Source: Roseateles depolymerans
GTDB lineage: Bacteria > Pseudomonadota > Gammaproteobacteria > Burkholderiales > Burkholderiaceae_C
Reading direction: 5' to 3'
Length of the DNA stretch: 64,000 bases
Assembly (NCBI RefSeq): GCF_003387155.1
Contig: NZ_QUMT01000002.1
Location: forward strand, 563,694-627,693
Both the position numbers and the translations under genes were made by a program. This document shows positions 25,580 through 34,556 of the stretch, piece by piece; the first letter of the stretch is position 1; each line of letters begins with the position of its first letter. Under the pieces are notes generated by a model. The model ran no database searches and was not told where the DNA came from. It saw nothing but the letters and a program-made list of their open reading frames with translations.

Positions 25580-26184
25580 GACCACCTCCCTTCGACTGCA
25601 GTCAGCACTGCCAGGATTTCAAGGCCGTCGCGCTGACTGTCAAGCGGCGCATAGGCCGCGTTCTCGGCGTGTGCTTCCCAACATCCAGGCCTCCCCGCCC
25701 GGTAGTACCTGAAACACACTCCACCTGTGCTGTCCCTCAACAGCACTCCGTCGCCAGGTCGCGGAGTCACGCGGCGGTCGAACTGCACCCACGCACCAGA
25801 CGGCACGCGCGGCGCCATGGCCGCGTCATCAATCTGGACCCGAAACACCGGCGGCAGCTTGTCCCGATCTGTCATCTGGATCTGCTCCCACGTCATTGTT
25901 GGGACAGTCTCGACGACCAACTGGCTCACTGAATGAGCCACCCCCACTGCGGGGGATGACCAATTTGGTTCGGGCCCAAGGCCACGTTCGAGCCACGCGG
26001 TTGGCACCTGCACGGCTGCAGCGAGCCGCGCGATTGCTGGGGTCTCCTGGGTATCACCCTTCTCAATCTTGGACACGGCCGGCTGTCCAAGCTCGGCAGC
26101 CTCGGCTAGCTGCGCCTGTGTCATGTGCCGCATCTTTCGCGCGTGCTGGAGTCTTTGGCCCAGCGTCATGAGTTCTCTTGCCAT
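25576..26184 (-). CDS. CI-like phage repressor (XRE HTH plus degenerate S24 domain)
   Basis: 202 residues. The helix-turn-helix (about 8-45) has recognition text ELGQPAVSKIEKG. The C-terminal half follows the LexA/S24 fold (FRVQIDDAAMAPRVPSGAWV, then PGDGVLLRD). The catalytic Ser before Met is Ala122 and the catalytic Lys position has Arg159/Tyr160, so self-cleavage looks impossible. ATG codons at 26184 and 26169 are both possible; AAGAGAAC precedes the second. It maintains lysogeny by binding GAATATTC boxes, by inference from position. Confidence 0.85.
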   Translation of the reverse strand: MARELMTLGQRLQHARKMRHMTQAQLAEAAELGQPAVSKIEKGDTQETPAIARLAAAVQVPTAWLERGLGPEPNWSSPAVGVAHSVSQLVVETVPTMTWEQIQMTDRDKLPPVFRVQIDDAAMAPRVPSGAWVQFDRRVTPRPGDGVLLRDSTGGVCFRYYRAGRPGCWEAHAENAAYAPLDSQRDGLEILAVLTAVEGRWS

Positions 26185-26188
26185 GAGG

Positions 26189-26234
26189 GGGATTTAATCC
26201 CACTTGAATATTCCCGCAGGACTGGCACAATAGT
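26189..26234 (+). promoter_or_regulatory. cI-cro intergenic operator region and weak rightward promoter
   Basis: The palindrome GGGATT-T-AATCCC (26189-26201) and the box GAATATTC (26206-26213) lie between the divergent repressor genes. TTGAAT at 26204-26209 and AATAGT at 26229-26234 could be a rightward promoter, but the 19-bp spacing is poor. No convincing promoter for cI itself is visible. Confidence 0.5.
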
Positions 26235-26252
26235 CCCAAAGGAATGCAAGCC

Positions 26253-26465
26253 ATGGAAGCACGCGACTACGTCATCGCCCTGCTGGGTGCCGGTATGACC
26301 CAGGCTCAGATCGCCGAAAAAACCGGCATGGGCCAGCCAACCGTCAGCAAGGTCTATCGGGGAGAAGTGGCCGATGTTCTCTCCCGCAATTACCGCCGCC
26401 TTCAGGAATTGCACGCTGAAGTGGTTGGCGACCAAAAGGCGCCCAGCGAAGCCGCCCAGGCCTGA
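26253..26465 (+). CDS. Cro-like HTH regulator
   Basis: 70 residues. The helix-turn-helix MTQAQIAEKTGMGQPTVSKVYRG is nearly identical in its recognition helix (GQPTVSK) to that of the divergent CI protein (GQPAVSK), so both should read the same operators. AAAGGA (26238-26243) suits ATG at 26253 and directly abuts the earlier ATG at 26244. It is the first gene of the rightward operon. Confidence 0.8.
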   Translation: MEARDYVIALLGAGMTQAQIAEKTGMGQPTVSKVYRGEVADVLSRNYRRLQELHAEVVGDQKAPSEAAQA

Positions 26466-26476
26466 GCCATGCGCGC

Positions 26477-26611
26477 TCACCTCCACGCCCTCAGCTTGGC
26501 CGCCAGCTCCGGCTGGCCGTCCGCTGCCAGGCGCCTGGCCACCAGCTCCCACAGCAGCAAGAGCTTGTCGGCGGCCCAGTCGTGTTCGGCCCGGTTTGGT
26601 TCTCGCTTCAT
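26477..26611 (-). CDS. Small antisense-strand gene between cro and cII (44 aa)
   Basis: A 44-residue frame (MKREPNRAEHDWAADKLLLL...) opposite to the surrounding rightward genes. GGAAGGAAGAG immediately precedes ATG at 26611, a strong ribosome site, and the sequence has amphipathic helical character (LWELVARRLAADGQPELAAKL). It starts inside the structured interval. It could be a real regulator or a chance frame; no promoter is evident. Confidence 0.4.
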   Translation of the reverse strand: MKREPNRAEHDWAADKLLLLWELVARRLAADGQPELAAKLRAWR

Positions 26612-26628
26612 CTCTTCCTTCCTGGCTC

Positions 26629-26754
26629 CCTTCGGGGAGCGCATGTCCTGTGATGCCTTGCAGAGGCGGTTCCCCATTGCGGATGCAACGGTGGATCGGG
26701 TCGTGCGCTCCCCGAAGGCCGTCCGGCCTTCAGCCTTCAACAACCGCAATGGGG
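26629..26754 (+). promoter_or_regulatory. Structured leader before the CII-like gene
   Basis: Three pairings compete in the rightward transcript: CCTTCGGGGAGCGCA (26629-26643) with 26704-26718 (15 bp perfect), CCCCATTGCGG (26672-26682) with 26744-26754 (11 bp perfect), and the hairpin GAAGGCC-GTCC-GGCCTTC (26714-26731), which overlaps the right arm of the first. The first two pairings cross, so they form a pseudoknot or alternative states. Apart from the antisense frame, the roughly 290-bp interval has no other gene. Confidence 0.55.
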
Positions 26755-26759
26755 ATTGC

Positions 26760-27188
26760 ATGAACCAAAGTTTTTCCGCAGCCCAATGGAAAGATCGAGA
26801 CAGCACTGAAAAGGCTTCGACGCTTCCGGGCGCTTTCTTCTCCGACGTGATCGAGCTGCCCCCTCTGCAGCTGGCCAACGTCGCCTTCATCCGCCGCTGC
26901 AGCTGGGACTCCAGCCTGCGCTACGCCGTGCAGAACTCCGGCGCCGACGACTACGAGGTCGCCGACGACATTCCGGTCTCGCACAGCTACATGAGCAAGA
27001 TCCTCAAGGGCACCGCCGGCCTCCACGGACAAAAGCTGGTGACCTTCATGCGCCGCACGCGCTCGCTTGCCCCGCTGCAGTGGCTTGCCGAGCAGATGGG
27101 CGCTGAGATCGTTCTCAAGGACAGCCAGGCCCAGCGCATCGCCGCGCTGCAGGCCGAGCTGCGGGAACTGCAAGGAGTGCGGGCATGA
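26760..27188 (+). CDS. CII-like HTH transcription regulator
   Basis: 142 residues. The centre (EVADDIPVSHSYMSKILKGTAGLHGQKL in pieces) reads as a helix-turn-helix followed by TFMRRTRSLAPLQWLAEQMG, a pattern common to small phage regulators placed after cro. The C-terminus (AALQAELRELQ) is a short coiled coil that may mediate oligomerisation. Position two in the rightward operon matches lambda CII. The start at 26760 lies at the end of the structured leader. Confidence 0.6.
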   Translation: MNQSFSAAQWKDRDSTEKASTLPGAFFSDVIELPPLQLANVAFIRRCSWDSSLRYAVQNSGADDYEVADDIPVSHSYMSKILKGTAGLHGQKLVTFMRRTRSLAPLQWLAEQMGAEIVLKDSQAQRIAALQAELRELQGVRA

Positions 27189-27493
27189 GCCAACACGACT
27201 ACGAAGCGCCGTACTACCAGTTGGCCGAACTGCTCTTCAGCCTGGGCTGGCGCCCCGACTTTGATGCGCAGTACACGAACCTGCGCGACAACCTGCACAA
27301 GGTGACTGCCATCACACACCCCGCGACGACGCGCAAGCTGCGCGACGAATTTGCGGCGAAGGCCATGGCGGCACTGATTGGAATGGTTCCCGGCGGCACA
27401 GCCTTCGGCCCGAGCCATCCCGAGCAGAACGCCGGCCTTGCGAGGTGCGCTTACACGCTGGCCGACGCCATGCTGAAGGCGAGGTCGGCATGA
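27185..27493 (+). CDS. Hypothetical phage protein (102 aa)
   Basis: 102 residues beginning MSQHDYEAPYYQLAELLFSLGW. It overlaps the CII-like gene and the next gene by 4 bp each (ATGA). No motif recognised. Confidence 0.65.
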   Translation: MSQHDYEAPYYQLAELLFSLGWRPDFDAQYTNLRDNLHKVTAITHPATTRKLRDEFAAKAMAALIGMVPGGTAFGPSHPEQNAGLARCAYTLADAMLKARSA

Positions 27494-27753
27494 CCAGCAC
27501 ATCCACCGAAGCGGTCATCCGCCACCGCGGCGACAACTGCCGCTGCGCCACCGAGCTGGGCACCGAGCAGCAGTGCAAGGCCTGCGGCGACTGGTGGCCC
27601 CTGGACTCCACCTTCTGGCATGTCGCTTCCCGCGGTAGCTGGAAGTGCGTCTGCAAGTACTGCTCCAAGGTCATCCGCCGCGGCAAGGAAGCGCAGCCCG
27701 TCGCCCGGCCGGTGCCGGAGGTGTTCCGGGCGGTGCAGTGGGGGGCGCAATGA
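27490..27753 (+). CDS. Small Cys-rich (zinc-ribbon-like) phage protein
   Basis: 87 residues. The pairs CRC, CKACGDWW and CVCKYC suggest one or two metal sites. Basic C-terminus. ATGA overlaps on both sides. It may bind nucleic acid; the function is not recognised. Confidence 0.6.
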   Translation: MTSTSTEAVIRHRGDNCRCATELGTEQQCKACGDWWPLDSTFWHVASRGSWKCVCKYCSKVIRRGKEAQPVARPVPEVFRAVQWGAQ

Positions 27754-28604
27754 CCGCCATCACCCGCCCCGCGCTGCGCTACCACGGCGGCAAGTTCCGC
27801 CTGGCGCCGTGGATCCTGCAGTTCTTTCCGCCGCACCACATCTACGTCGAACCGTTCGGTGGCGGCGCGTCGGTGCTGCTATTGAAAGACCGAAGCTACG
27901 CGGAGATATACAACGACCTTGACCTCGAGGTCGTGAATTTCTTTCGCGTGCTGCGGGAGGCCAATCTGGCGGAGCAGCTGCAAAAGGCCCTCTATTTGAC
28001 GCCGTTCTCGCGGGATGAGTTCCGAGACGCATACGCAGAGACCACAGACCCAGTGGAAGGCGCTCGGCGCACGCTAGTCCGCAGCTTCATGGGCTTCGGC
28101 ACGACCACGCTGCGGCACAACCGAACCGGCTTCAGGGCGAAGGCGAATCGCCAGACCCAGCCCGCCCAGATCGACTGGACGAACTACCCGGCGCATGTGG
28201 CCACATTCACCGAGCGCCTCCGCGGTGTGGTGATCGAGAACAGGGACGCTCTGGAGGTGATGGCCCAACAGGACACCGAGCGCACGCTGTTCTACGTGGA
28301 CCCACCGTATCCGCACGAAACGCGCTCGGCGATCAAGAGCCACAACGACCAGGCCTACCGCCACGAAATGACCACCGAAGACCATCAGGCGCTCGCAGCG
28401 ACGCTGCATAGCCTGAAGGGAATGGTGGTCCTGAGCGGATACGCGTGCGAACTCTACGACCGTCAGCTATTCGCCAACTGGGAACGTCACGAGCGCGTCG
28501 CCATGGCCGATGGCGCACGCGAGCGCACCGAGGTGGTCTGGCTCAACCCCGCCTGCAGCGCGGCGCTCGAGCGAAGCCGCGGTGGACTGTTTGCCGCCGC
28601 CTGA
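27750..28604 (+). CDS. DNA N6-adenine methyltransferase (Dam / D12 class)
   Basis: 284 residues. The AdoMet site FGGGAS (36-41) with N-terminal RYHGGKFRLAPWI, and the catalytic DPPY (184-187) define a D12-class adenine methylase. Phages use such enzymes to evade restriction; GATC specificity is plausible but cannot be read from sequence. The start at 27750 overlaps the preceding stop (ATGA). No cognate restriction enzyme gene is nearby. Confidence 0.9.
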   Translation: MTAITRPALRYHGGKFRLAPWILQFFPPHHIYVEPFGGGASVLLLKDRSYAEIYNDLDLEVVNFFRVLREANLAEQLQKALYLTPFSRDEFRDAYAETTDPVEGARRTLVRSFMGFGTTTLRHNRTGFRAKANRQTQPAQIDWTNYPAHVATFTERLRGVVIENRDALEVMAQQDTERTLFYVDPPYPHETRSAIKSHNDQAYRHEMTTEDHQALAATLHSLKGMVVLSGYACELYDRQLFANWERHERVAMADGARERTEVVWLNPACSAALERSRGGLFAAA

Positions 28605-28622
28605 ATCAACAGAGGCAGATCC

Positions 28623-29623
<1,001 letters not shown>

Positions 29624-29627
<4 letters not shown>

Positions 29628-30136
29628 GCACGAAACGCGATCAGCGCATCGCCGACGAGACCCTGCAGCACGACGCCGCGCTCATGTGCCGTGTCGGTGG
29701 CTGCCCGAACCCCTGGTCCGTGGACGGCCCCGCCGGACGCTGCTGCAGCGCCCACGCATGGGCCCAGCCGCACCAGTGGGCCCGCATCACCGACGAGCAG
29801 CTCGACGCCCAGGCCCGTCGGGCCATGCGCGCCAGCCAGGAGCAGCCCAAGCCCCGCAAGCGGCCCATGACGATCGACGAAAAGCGCGCCATCGGCCAGA
29901 AGCTGCGCCAGGCCATCCGGCAGCAGGGCGGCCGCCAATGGGCCCACAAGCTCCGCGATCGCGAGCAGCGCGGCGAGAAGCTGACCGAGGCCCAGCGGTC
30001 CATGTGGCGCGATGCCTTGGGCGTGCACGACGAGCCGGCCCAGGCACCCCTGGTCGAGCCCGCACCGCAGGCCGAGTTCGACGATGGGCCCTACATCGCC
30101 GACGTCCAGGACGAGCTGGAGGCAGCGCCATGGTGA
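29624..30136 (+). CDS. Hypothetical phage protein (170 aa)
   Basis: 170 residues. An N-terminal Cys/His group (MCRVGGCPNPW, CCSAHAWAQPHQW) may bind zinc, followed by a basic helical part (QPKPRKRPMTIDEKRAIGQ). ATGA overlap with the YdaU-like gene. Replication-associated by position; no family named. Confidence 0.65.
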
Positions 30137-30357
30137 CCCATGCCATCACCCACGACGTGCCGCCACCGGCAGCCCGCCAAGGCGCCTTCAAGCGCTGGCC
30201 CTTCGACCGCATGAGCCCCGGCGACTCCTTCGTCGTCCAGGCCACCGAGATCACCGCCGCTCGCAAAGCCGCGTCGAAGTACGGCGCCTACAACGGCGAG
30301 CGCTTCACCACCGAAACCCAGCCAGACGGCACGCTGCGCGTCTGGCGGATCGCGTAA
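30130..30357 (+). CDS. Hypothetical phage protein (75 aa)
   Basis: 75 residues containing PFDRMSPGDSFVVQ and RKAASKYGAYNGERF, a pattern of small phage proteins that look like a compact beta-alpha-beta fold. Overlaps the previous gene by 7 bp. Function unknown. Confidence 0.65.
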   Translation: MVTHAITHDVPPPAARQGAFKRWPFDRMSPGDSFVVQATEITAARKAASKYGAYNGERFTTETQPDGTLRVWRIA

Positions 30358-30368
30358 GGAGAAACCCT

Positions 30369-30587
30369 GTGAACCACCATTCGAAAAACTTCTGTTGCGA
30401 CGGCAGCTGCAACCAGGGGCGCGAATGCCCCCAGCGCTTGCGCATCAAGCCCACAAGCGCCGAACGCGATGCAGCTAAGGGGGTGGTGGCCACCGCCTAC
30501 CGCAAAGGCCTACTGGACGTTTTCTTGACGCTCTTCGCCGTTCTGGCCTGCGCCAGCGTGGTGAGCCTGTTCGGGGTGGCACCATGA
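30369..30587 (+). CDS. Small phage membrane protein with CxxG/CPQR motif (72 aa)
   Basis: 72 residues from a GTG start at 30369 with AAGGAG 8 bp upstream. The N-terminus CCDGSCNQGRECPQR is a recurrent phage motif, and the C-terminus is one membrane helix (VFLTLFAVLACASVVSLFGV). Overlaps rusA by ATGA. Function unknown. Confidence 0.65.
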   Translation: MNHHSKNFCCDGSCNQGRECPQRLRIKPTSAERDAAKGVVATAYRKGLLDVFLTLFAVLACASVVSLFGVAP

Positions 30588-31054
30588 GCGCCGTCACCTT
30601 CGTCGTCCCTGGGCAGCCTCAAGGCAAGGGCCGGGCCAAGATCGTGAAGATCGGCGGCTTCTCGCGCATGGCAACGCCCGCGAAGACCGTCGCGTATGAG
30701 GGGCTGGTGGCACACGCGGCGCAGATGGCACTCGCGGGTCGGCCGTTGCTCCAAGGCCCAGTCCATGTGCGCCTGGCCGTCGAGTGCCAAGTGCCAGGCA
30801 GCTGGTCGCAGAAGAAGCAGCGCGCAGCCATCAACGGCGAGGTCATGCCCACCACGAAGCCGGACATCGACAACGTCATCAAGGCCGTCTTCGACGGCTG
30901 CAACGGCGTGCTGTGGAAGGACGATGTGCAGGTGGTGCAGGTCACCGTGGTGAAGCAGTACAGCGCCACGCCTTGCGTGCGGTTCGCCGCGGTGGAACTG
31001 CAGCCGGTGTCGGCTGACCAGCCGCAGCGCGAGCTGCTGGGAGAGCCGGCATGA
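30584..31054 (+). CDS. rusA: RusA-family Holliday junction resolvase
   Basis: 156 residues. The fold's N-terminus (VPGQPQGKGRAK) and the catalytic acidic set PDIDNVIKAVFDG with Asp94/Asp96 and WKDD (Asp113/Asp114) identify RusA. It resolves four-way junctions made during phage recombination or replication before packaging. Confidence 0.92.
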   Translation: MSAVTFVVPGQPQGKGRAKIVKIGGFSRMATPAKTVAYEGLVAHAAQMALAGRPLLQGPVHVRLAVECQVPGSWSQKKQRAAINGEVMPTTKPDIDNVIKAVFDGCNGVLWKDDVQVVQVTVVKQYSATPCVRFAAVELQPVSADQPQRELLGEPA

Positions 31055-31521
31055 GAAAGCACTGCCACCGCCGCCCGCGCGAGCTGGTTAACCCGCTAAC
31101 GCGCATGCAGGTCGCGCCCAAGGCCAAGCGCGACCGCGTGATGCTGACCTTCCACACCGCGCTGGAGGCAATCGCCGCCGGCCAGCACCCGGGCGAGGAA
31201 GAGTGGCGCAGTCTGTCCGACGCCATCAACACGCTGGAGACCATGGTGCTGATGGGCAAGCTGCTCGACCACGAGGTCATGCCGCTGGTCGATCAGTCCA
31301 TCGCCGCCATGGTGGGTGCCGCCAAGCGGTACCGGGCAGGGCAGGGCATGCGCCTGGACGGCCCCGGCCTGATCGCGCTGCGCCAGGTGATCGACGTCTA
31401 CGACCAGTGCCTGCAGGGCTTCACCGAGGCCGAGATGGCCAAGGCCCAGCAGGAAACCCAGAACCGGCTCAACGCGCTGCTGCGCGCCAAGACGAAGCCG
31501 GCCAACCTCGTGATGGTGTGA
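31051..31521 (+). CDS. Hypothetical phage protein (156 aa)
   Basis: 156 residues, mostly helical, with a basic start (RKHCHRRPRELVNPLTRMQV). Overlaps rusA by ATGA. The position between rusA and terminase is often held by antitermination or late-regulator genes, but no such motif is recognisable here. Confidence 0.6.
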   Translation: MRKHCHRRPRELVNPLTRMQVAPKAKRDRVMLTFHTALEAIAAGQHPGEEEWRSLSDAINTLETMVLMGKLLDHEVMPLVDQSIAAMVGAAKRYRAGQGMRLDGPGLIALRQVIDVYDQCLQGFTEAEMAKAQQETQNRLNALLRAKTKPANLVMV

Positions 31522-31522
31522 C

Positions 31523-31711
31523 ATGAGCCACGACAACGACCAACGCGGCCAGGCCGCCAGCATGGTGACGCCGGTGAGCCCTGGGCTGCACATCCGCTTC
31601 CTGTGCCCCGTGTGCGGCAAGCCTTCCTCGCAGACCGGCTCCAAGCTGCGCCACATCCAGGGGCTGCGCCAGCGCGTGTGTGCGACGTGCCATGAGGAGC
31701 TGTCGAAGTGA
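31523..31711 (+). CDS. Small zinc-finger-like phage protein (62 aa)
   Basis: 62 residues with CPVCGK and CATCHEEL, a four-Cys arrangement likely to bind one zinc. GTGA overlap with the next gene. Function unknown. Confidence 0.6.
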   Translation: MSHDNDQRGQAASMVTPVSPGLHIRFLCPVCGKPSSQTGSKLRHIQGLRQRVCATCHEELSK

Positions 31712-31926
31712 AGACCGTCACCCTCATCACCAGCCAGCACGTGGACAGCGCCAGCGAGGCCTGGCGCGCCGAGTGCGCGGCCCGGTATGAGGAAGCGCTG
31801 CGCGTGGCCCGCATGGCCACCAACCGCGAGCGCCGCGACCACGTCGACAAGGTCCGCGCCTCCCGCGGAGATCTCGCCGCCGACCGCCTGCGCGCGGTGG
31901 CCAAGCAACTGATCGAAGGAGCATGA
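31708..31926 (+). CDS. Small hypothetical phage protein (72 aa)
   Basis: 72 residues from GTG at 31708 (KTVTLITSQHVDSASEAWRAE). Charged and helical. Overlaps both neighbours by 4 bp, which supports the GTG start. No confident family. Confidence 0.6.
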   Translation: MKTVTLITSQHVDSASEAWRAECAARYEEALRVARMATNRERRDHVDKVRASRGDLAADRLRAVAKQLIEGA

Positions 31927-32105
31927 GCATGCGCACCCCGAACGAGCCCACCGACAACTTCAAGCTGCCGCCCGTGGCGCCCAAGCCTGCACCGCAGCCA
32001 CAGCCCGAGGTCTGGAAGCCCACCGGCACGCCCGGCATCCAGCAGGACCAGAACGGCAGGCTGAGGACGGATCTGCCGGACCCGTACAAAGGAATCACGA
32101 TCTGA
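31923..32105 (+). CDS. Small Pro-rich hypothetical protein (60 aa)
   Basis: 60 residues, Pro- and Gln-rich (PPVAPKPAPQPQPEVW), probably disordered. ATGA overlap with the gene before it. Function unknown. Confidence 0.5.
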   Translation: MSMRTPNEPTDNFKLPPVAPKPAPQPQPEVWKPTGTPGIQQDQNGRLRTDLPDPYKGITI

Positions 32106-32139
32106 CCGGCACCGATCCGGCCGCCGTTGGGAGCACACC

Positions 32140-32463
32140 ATGACCACAACCATCACGCTACCGCTGCACACCCGGAAGAAGCGCGACTGGTTCCGCATCC
32201 TGCGTGACCTCAGCGCTGCCGGCGTGTCCATGTCCCTCGTGGCCCGCAAGTGCGGCCTGCACAGCAGCACCGTGCGCATGTGGGCCGAGGGCAGCGAGCC
32301 CAAGGAATCCGACGCCCGCACCGTGCTGGCGATCTATGCCCGCGTGTGCCCGGCCAAGTACCGGGAGCACCAGGCCCAGTTCAGCATCCGCGCCGAGATG
32401 GAACGGACAGTGGACGAGGGCGAGAACTTTGATCTGCCTTTCGTTGACGACACCGACGAGTGA
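32140..32463 (+). CDS. HTH-containing phage protein upstream of terminase
   Basis: 107 residues. LSAAGVSMSLVARKCGLHSSTVRMWAEGSEP reads as a helix-turn-helix (about 24-52). Acidic C-terminus. It could regulate late transcription or assist packaging; the GTGA overlap with terS links it to the late operon. Confidence 0.6.
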   Translation: MTTTITLPLHTRKKRDWFRILRDLSAAGVSMSLVARKCGLHSSTVRMWAEGSEPKESDARTVLAIYARVCPAKYREHQAQFSIRAEMERTVDEGENFDLPFVDDTDE

Positions 32464-33023
32464 CGACCATGCCCATCAAGAAAGACTTGAGTGTGCTCAC
32501 CCACCTGCAGCGCCTGTTCGTTGATGAATACCTGATCGACCTAAACGCATCGAAGGCAGCACTTCGGGCCGGCTACAGCGCGAAGACTGCGGGCCGAATT
32601 GGCTCATACCTGCTGGAGAAGCCGAAGGTTGCGGCCGCCATTGAGGAGGCCATGAAGGAGCGCGCCAACCGGACCAACATCACAGCCGACCGCATCCTGC
32701 AGGAGCTGGCCCGCGTGGCGTTCTTCGACATCCGAAAGCTCTACAACGAGGACGGCTCCATGAAGAAGCCGACCGAGCTGGACGACGAGACCGCGGCCGC
32801 ACTGGCCGCCGTGGAGACCATCGAGGGGCTGGAGAAAGAGGCCGGCGCCACCACCACCTGGACCCGCAAGATCAAGGCGGTGGACAAGGTCAGCGCCCTG
32901 ACGCTGGCGATGCGCCATCTCGGCATGCTGCGGGACAAGGTGGAGCACTCCGGACCCGGTGGCCAGCCCCTGCCGGCCATGGCGCCGGTGTTCAACGTGA
33001 CGCTGTCAACCGACGACGAATGA
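32460..33023 (+). CDS. Terminase small subunit
   Basis: 187 residues. The N-terminal DNA-binding part (LTHLQRLFVDEYLIDLNASKAALRAGYS in pieces) with KTAGRIGSYLLEKPKV is the terminase_2-like pattern. It selects phage DNA for packaging. The start may be GTG 32460 or ATG 32469. Overlaps the large subunit gene by 4 bp. Confidence 0.88.
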   Translation: MTTMPIKKDLSVLTHLQRLFVDEYLIDLNASKAALRAGYSAKTAGRIGSYLLEKPKVAAAIEEAMKERANRTNITADRILQELARVAFFDIRKLYNEDGSMKKPTELDDETAAALAAVETIEGLEKEAGATTTWTRKIKAVDKVSALTLAMRHLGMLRDKVEHSGPGGQPLPAMAPVFNVTLSTDDE

Positions 33024-34555
33024 CCCAGAACCCGCCCCGCTTCGACATCAAGTTCACGGCCAAGCAGTCGCGGGCCGTCAAGTCTCCGGCAACGGAGATC
33101 CTCTACGGCGGCGCGGCCGGCGGCGGCAAGTCCTACTTCATGCGGGCCCTGGCGATCATCCTGTGTGGGCTGATCCCTGGGCTGAACGTCTACCTGTTCC
33201 GGCGTCTGTACGACGACCTGATCAAGAACCACATCGAGGGCACCGGCGGATTCCCGGAGATGCTGTCCGAGCTGGTGCTGTCCGGCCACGTCAAGATCGT
33301 GGAGAACGAGGTCAGGTTCTGGAACGGGTCGAAGATCTTCCTCTGCCACTGCCAGTACGAGAAGGACCGCTTCAAGTACCAGGGCGCGGAAATCCACGTG
33401 CTGCTGATCGACGAGGCGACCATGTTCACCGAGAAGATCTACCGCTTCCTACGGGGCCGGATGCGGGCGCCAGGCCTGAAGATGCCCAAGTGGGCCATCG
33501 ACTACTTCAAGGCGCAGTTCGGCGTGGAACTGTCCGAGAAGATCCCCCTCGCGATCCTGGGCAGCAACCCCGGCAACATCGGACACCAGTGGGTGAAGTC
33601 GTCGTTCATCGACGGCGTGAAGCCCTACGAGGTTCGCCGGATGCCGGCCAAGGAGGGCGGCATGCTGCGCCAGTTCATCCCCGCCAAGCTGCAGGACAAC
33701 CGGCACGTTGATGCGGAGGATTACGAGGCAAAGCTGATGGGCCTGGGGTCCGAGGAACTCGTCCGGGCGATGCTCGACGGGGATTGGGACGTGGTGGCCG
33801 GCAGTTTCTTCGACATCCTGCGCCGCGACGTGCACGCGCTCCCGCCATTCACGCCGCCCAAGCACTGGACCCGCTTCCGCTCGATGGACTGGGGCTCTGC
33901 CAAGCCGTTCTCCGTGGGCTGGTGGTGCGTCGCAGAGGGCGGCGAGTGGGTGAAGTTCAGCGACGGAAAGGAGCGCATGCTGCCGCAGGGCGCCATCGTG
34001 CGCTATCGCGAGTGGTATGGCGTGAAGAAGGACGAGCAGGGCAAGGTGATGCCTGACGTGGGCCTGCGGCTGAGCGCTGAGGCGGTGGCGCGCGGCATCA
34101 TGGAGCGCGAGGCCGGAGAGAAGATCGACGAGAACCTCAGCGTGTGCGACCCGTCCATGTGGAAGGAGGACGGCGGCCCCAGCTTCGTGGAGCGCATGCT
34201 CAAGTGCGACCCCAAGCGCCCCGGTCAGTTCGTAGGGCCCAGGTTCCGAGCCGCTGACAACAGCCGCGTGCAGGGCTGGCAGCAGATGTACGACCGCATG
34301 AAGTACCAGGAGATGGACCACGGCGAGCCCATGCTGTACGTGGTGGAGACCTGCTACGACTGGTGGCGCACCGTGCCGGCCCTGATGCACGACGAGAAGA
34401 ACATGGAAGACCTGGACAGCCGGATGGAGGACCACGCCGCCGACGAGACGCGGTATGCCTGCATGGCGCGGCCGGTCAGCCGCGTTCCCAAGCCCAGGAA
34501 GCTGGCCGGCGGCCCGAAGCCATTCACCTTGGAGTGGGTCCTCGCGCAGAAGTAG
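33020..34555 (+). CDS. Terminase large subunit
   Basis: 511 residues. ATPase Walker A GGAAGGGKS (30-38) and Walker B VLLIDEA (127-133) are followed by the nuclease domain starting near FRSMDWGSAKP (about 288-298). It drives DNA into the prohead and cuts concatemers. The packaging type (cos or headful) cannot be told by eye. Confidence 0.95.
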   Translation: MTQNPPRFDIKFTAKQSRAVKSPATEILYGGAAGGGKSYFMRALAIILCGLIPGLNVYLFRRLYDDLIKNHIEGTGGFPEMLSELVLSGHVKIVENEVRFWNGSKIFLCHCQYEKDRFKYQGAEIHVLLIDEATMFTEKIYRFLRGRMRAPGLKMPKWAIDYFKAQFGVELSEKIPLAILGSNPGNIGHQWVKSSFIDGVKPYEVRRMPAKEGGMLRQFIPAKLQDNRHVDAEDYEAKLMGLGSEELVRAMLDGDWDVVAGSFFDILRRDVHALPPFTPPKHWTRFRSMDWGSAKPFSVGWWCVAEGGEWVKFSDGKERMLPQGAIVRYREWYGVKKDEQGKVMPDVGLRLSAEAVARGIMEREAGEKIDENLSVCDPSMWKEDGGPSFVERMLKCDPKRPGQFVGPRFRAADNSRVQGWQQMYDRMKYQEMDHGEPMLYVVETCYDWWRTVPALMHDEKNMEDLDSRMEDHAADETRYACMARPVSRVPKPRKLAGGPKPFTLEWVLAQK

Positions 34556-34556
34556 C

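Noticed and set aside
27645-27749. N-terminal extension of the adenine methylase by 35 codons
   Set aside because: The ATG at 27750 makes an ATGA junction with the upstream gene and begins the family's normal N-terminus; the extension overlaps the upstream Cys-rich gene and is Arg/Gly-rich filler.
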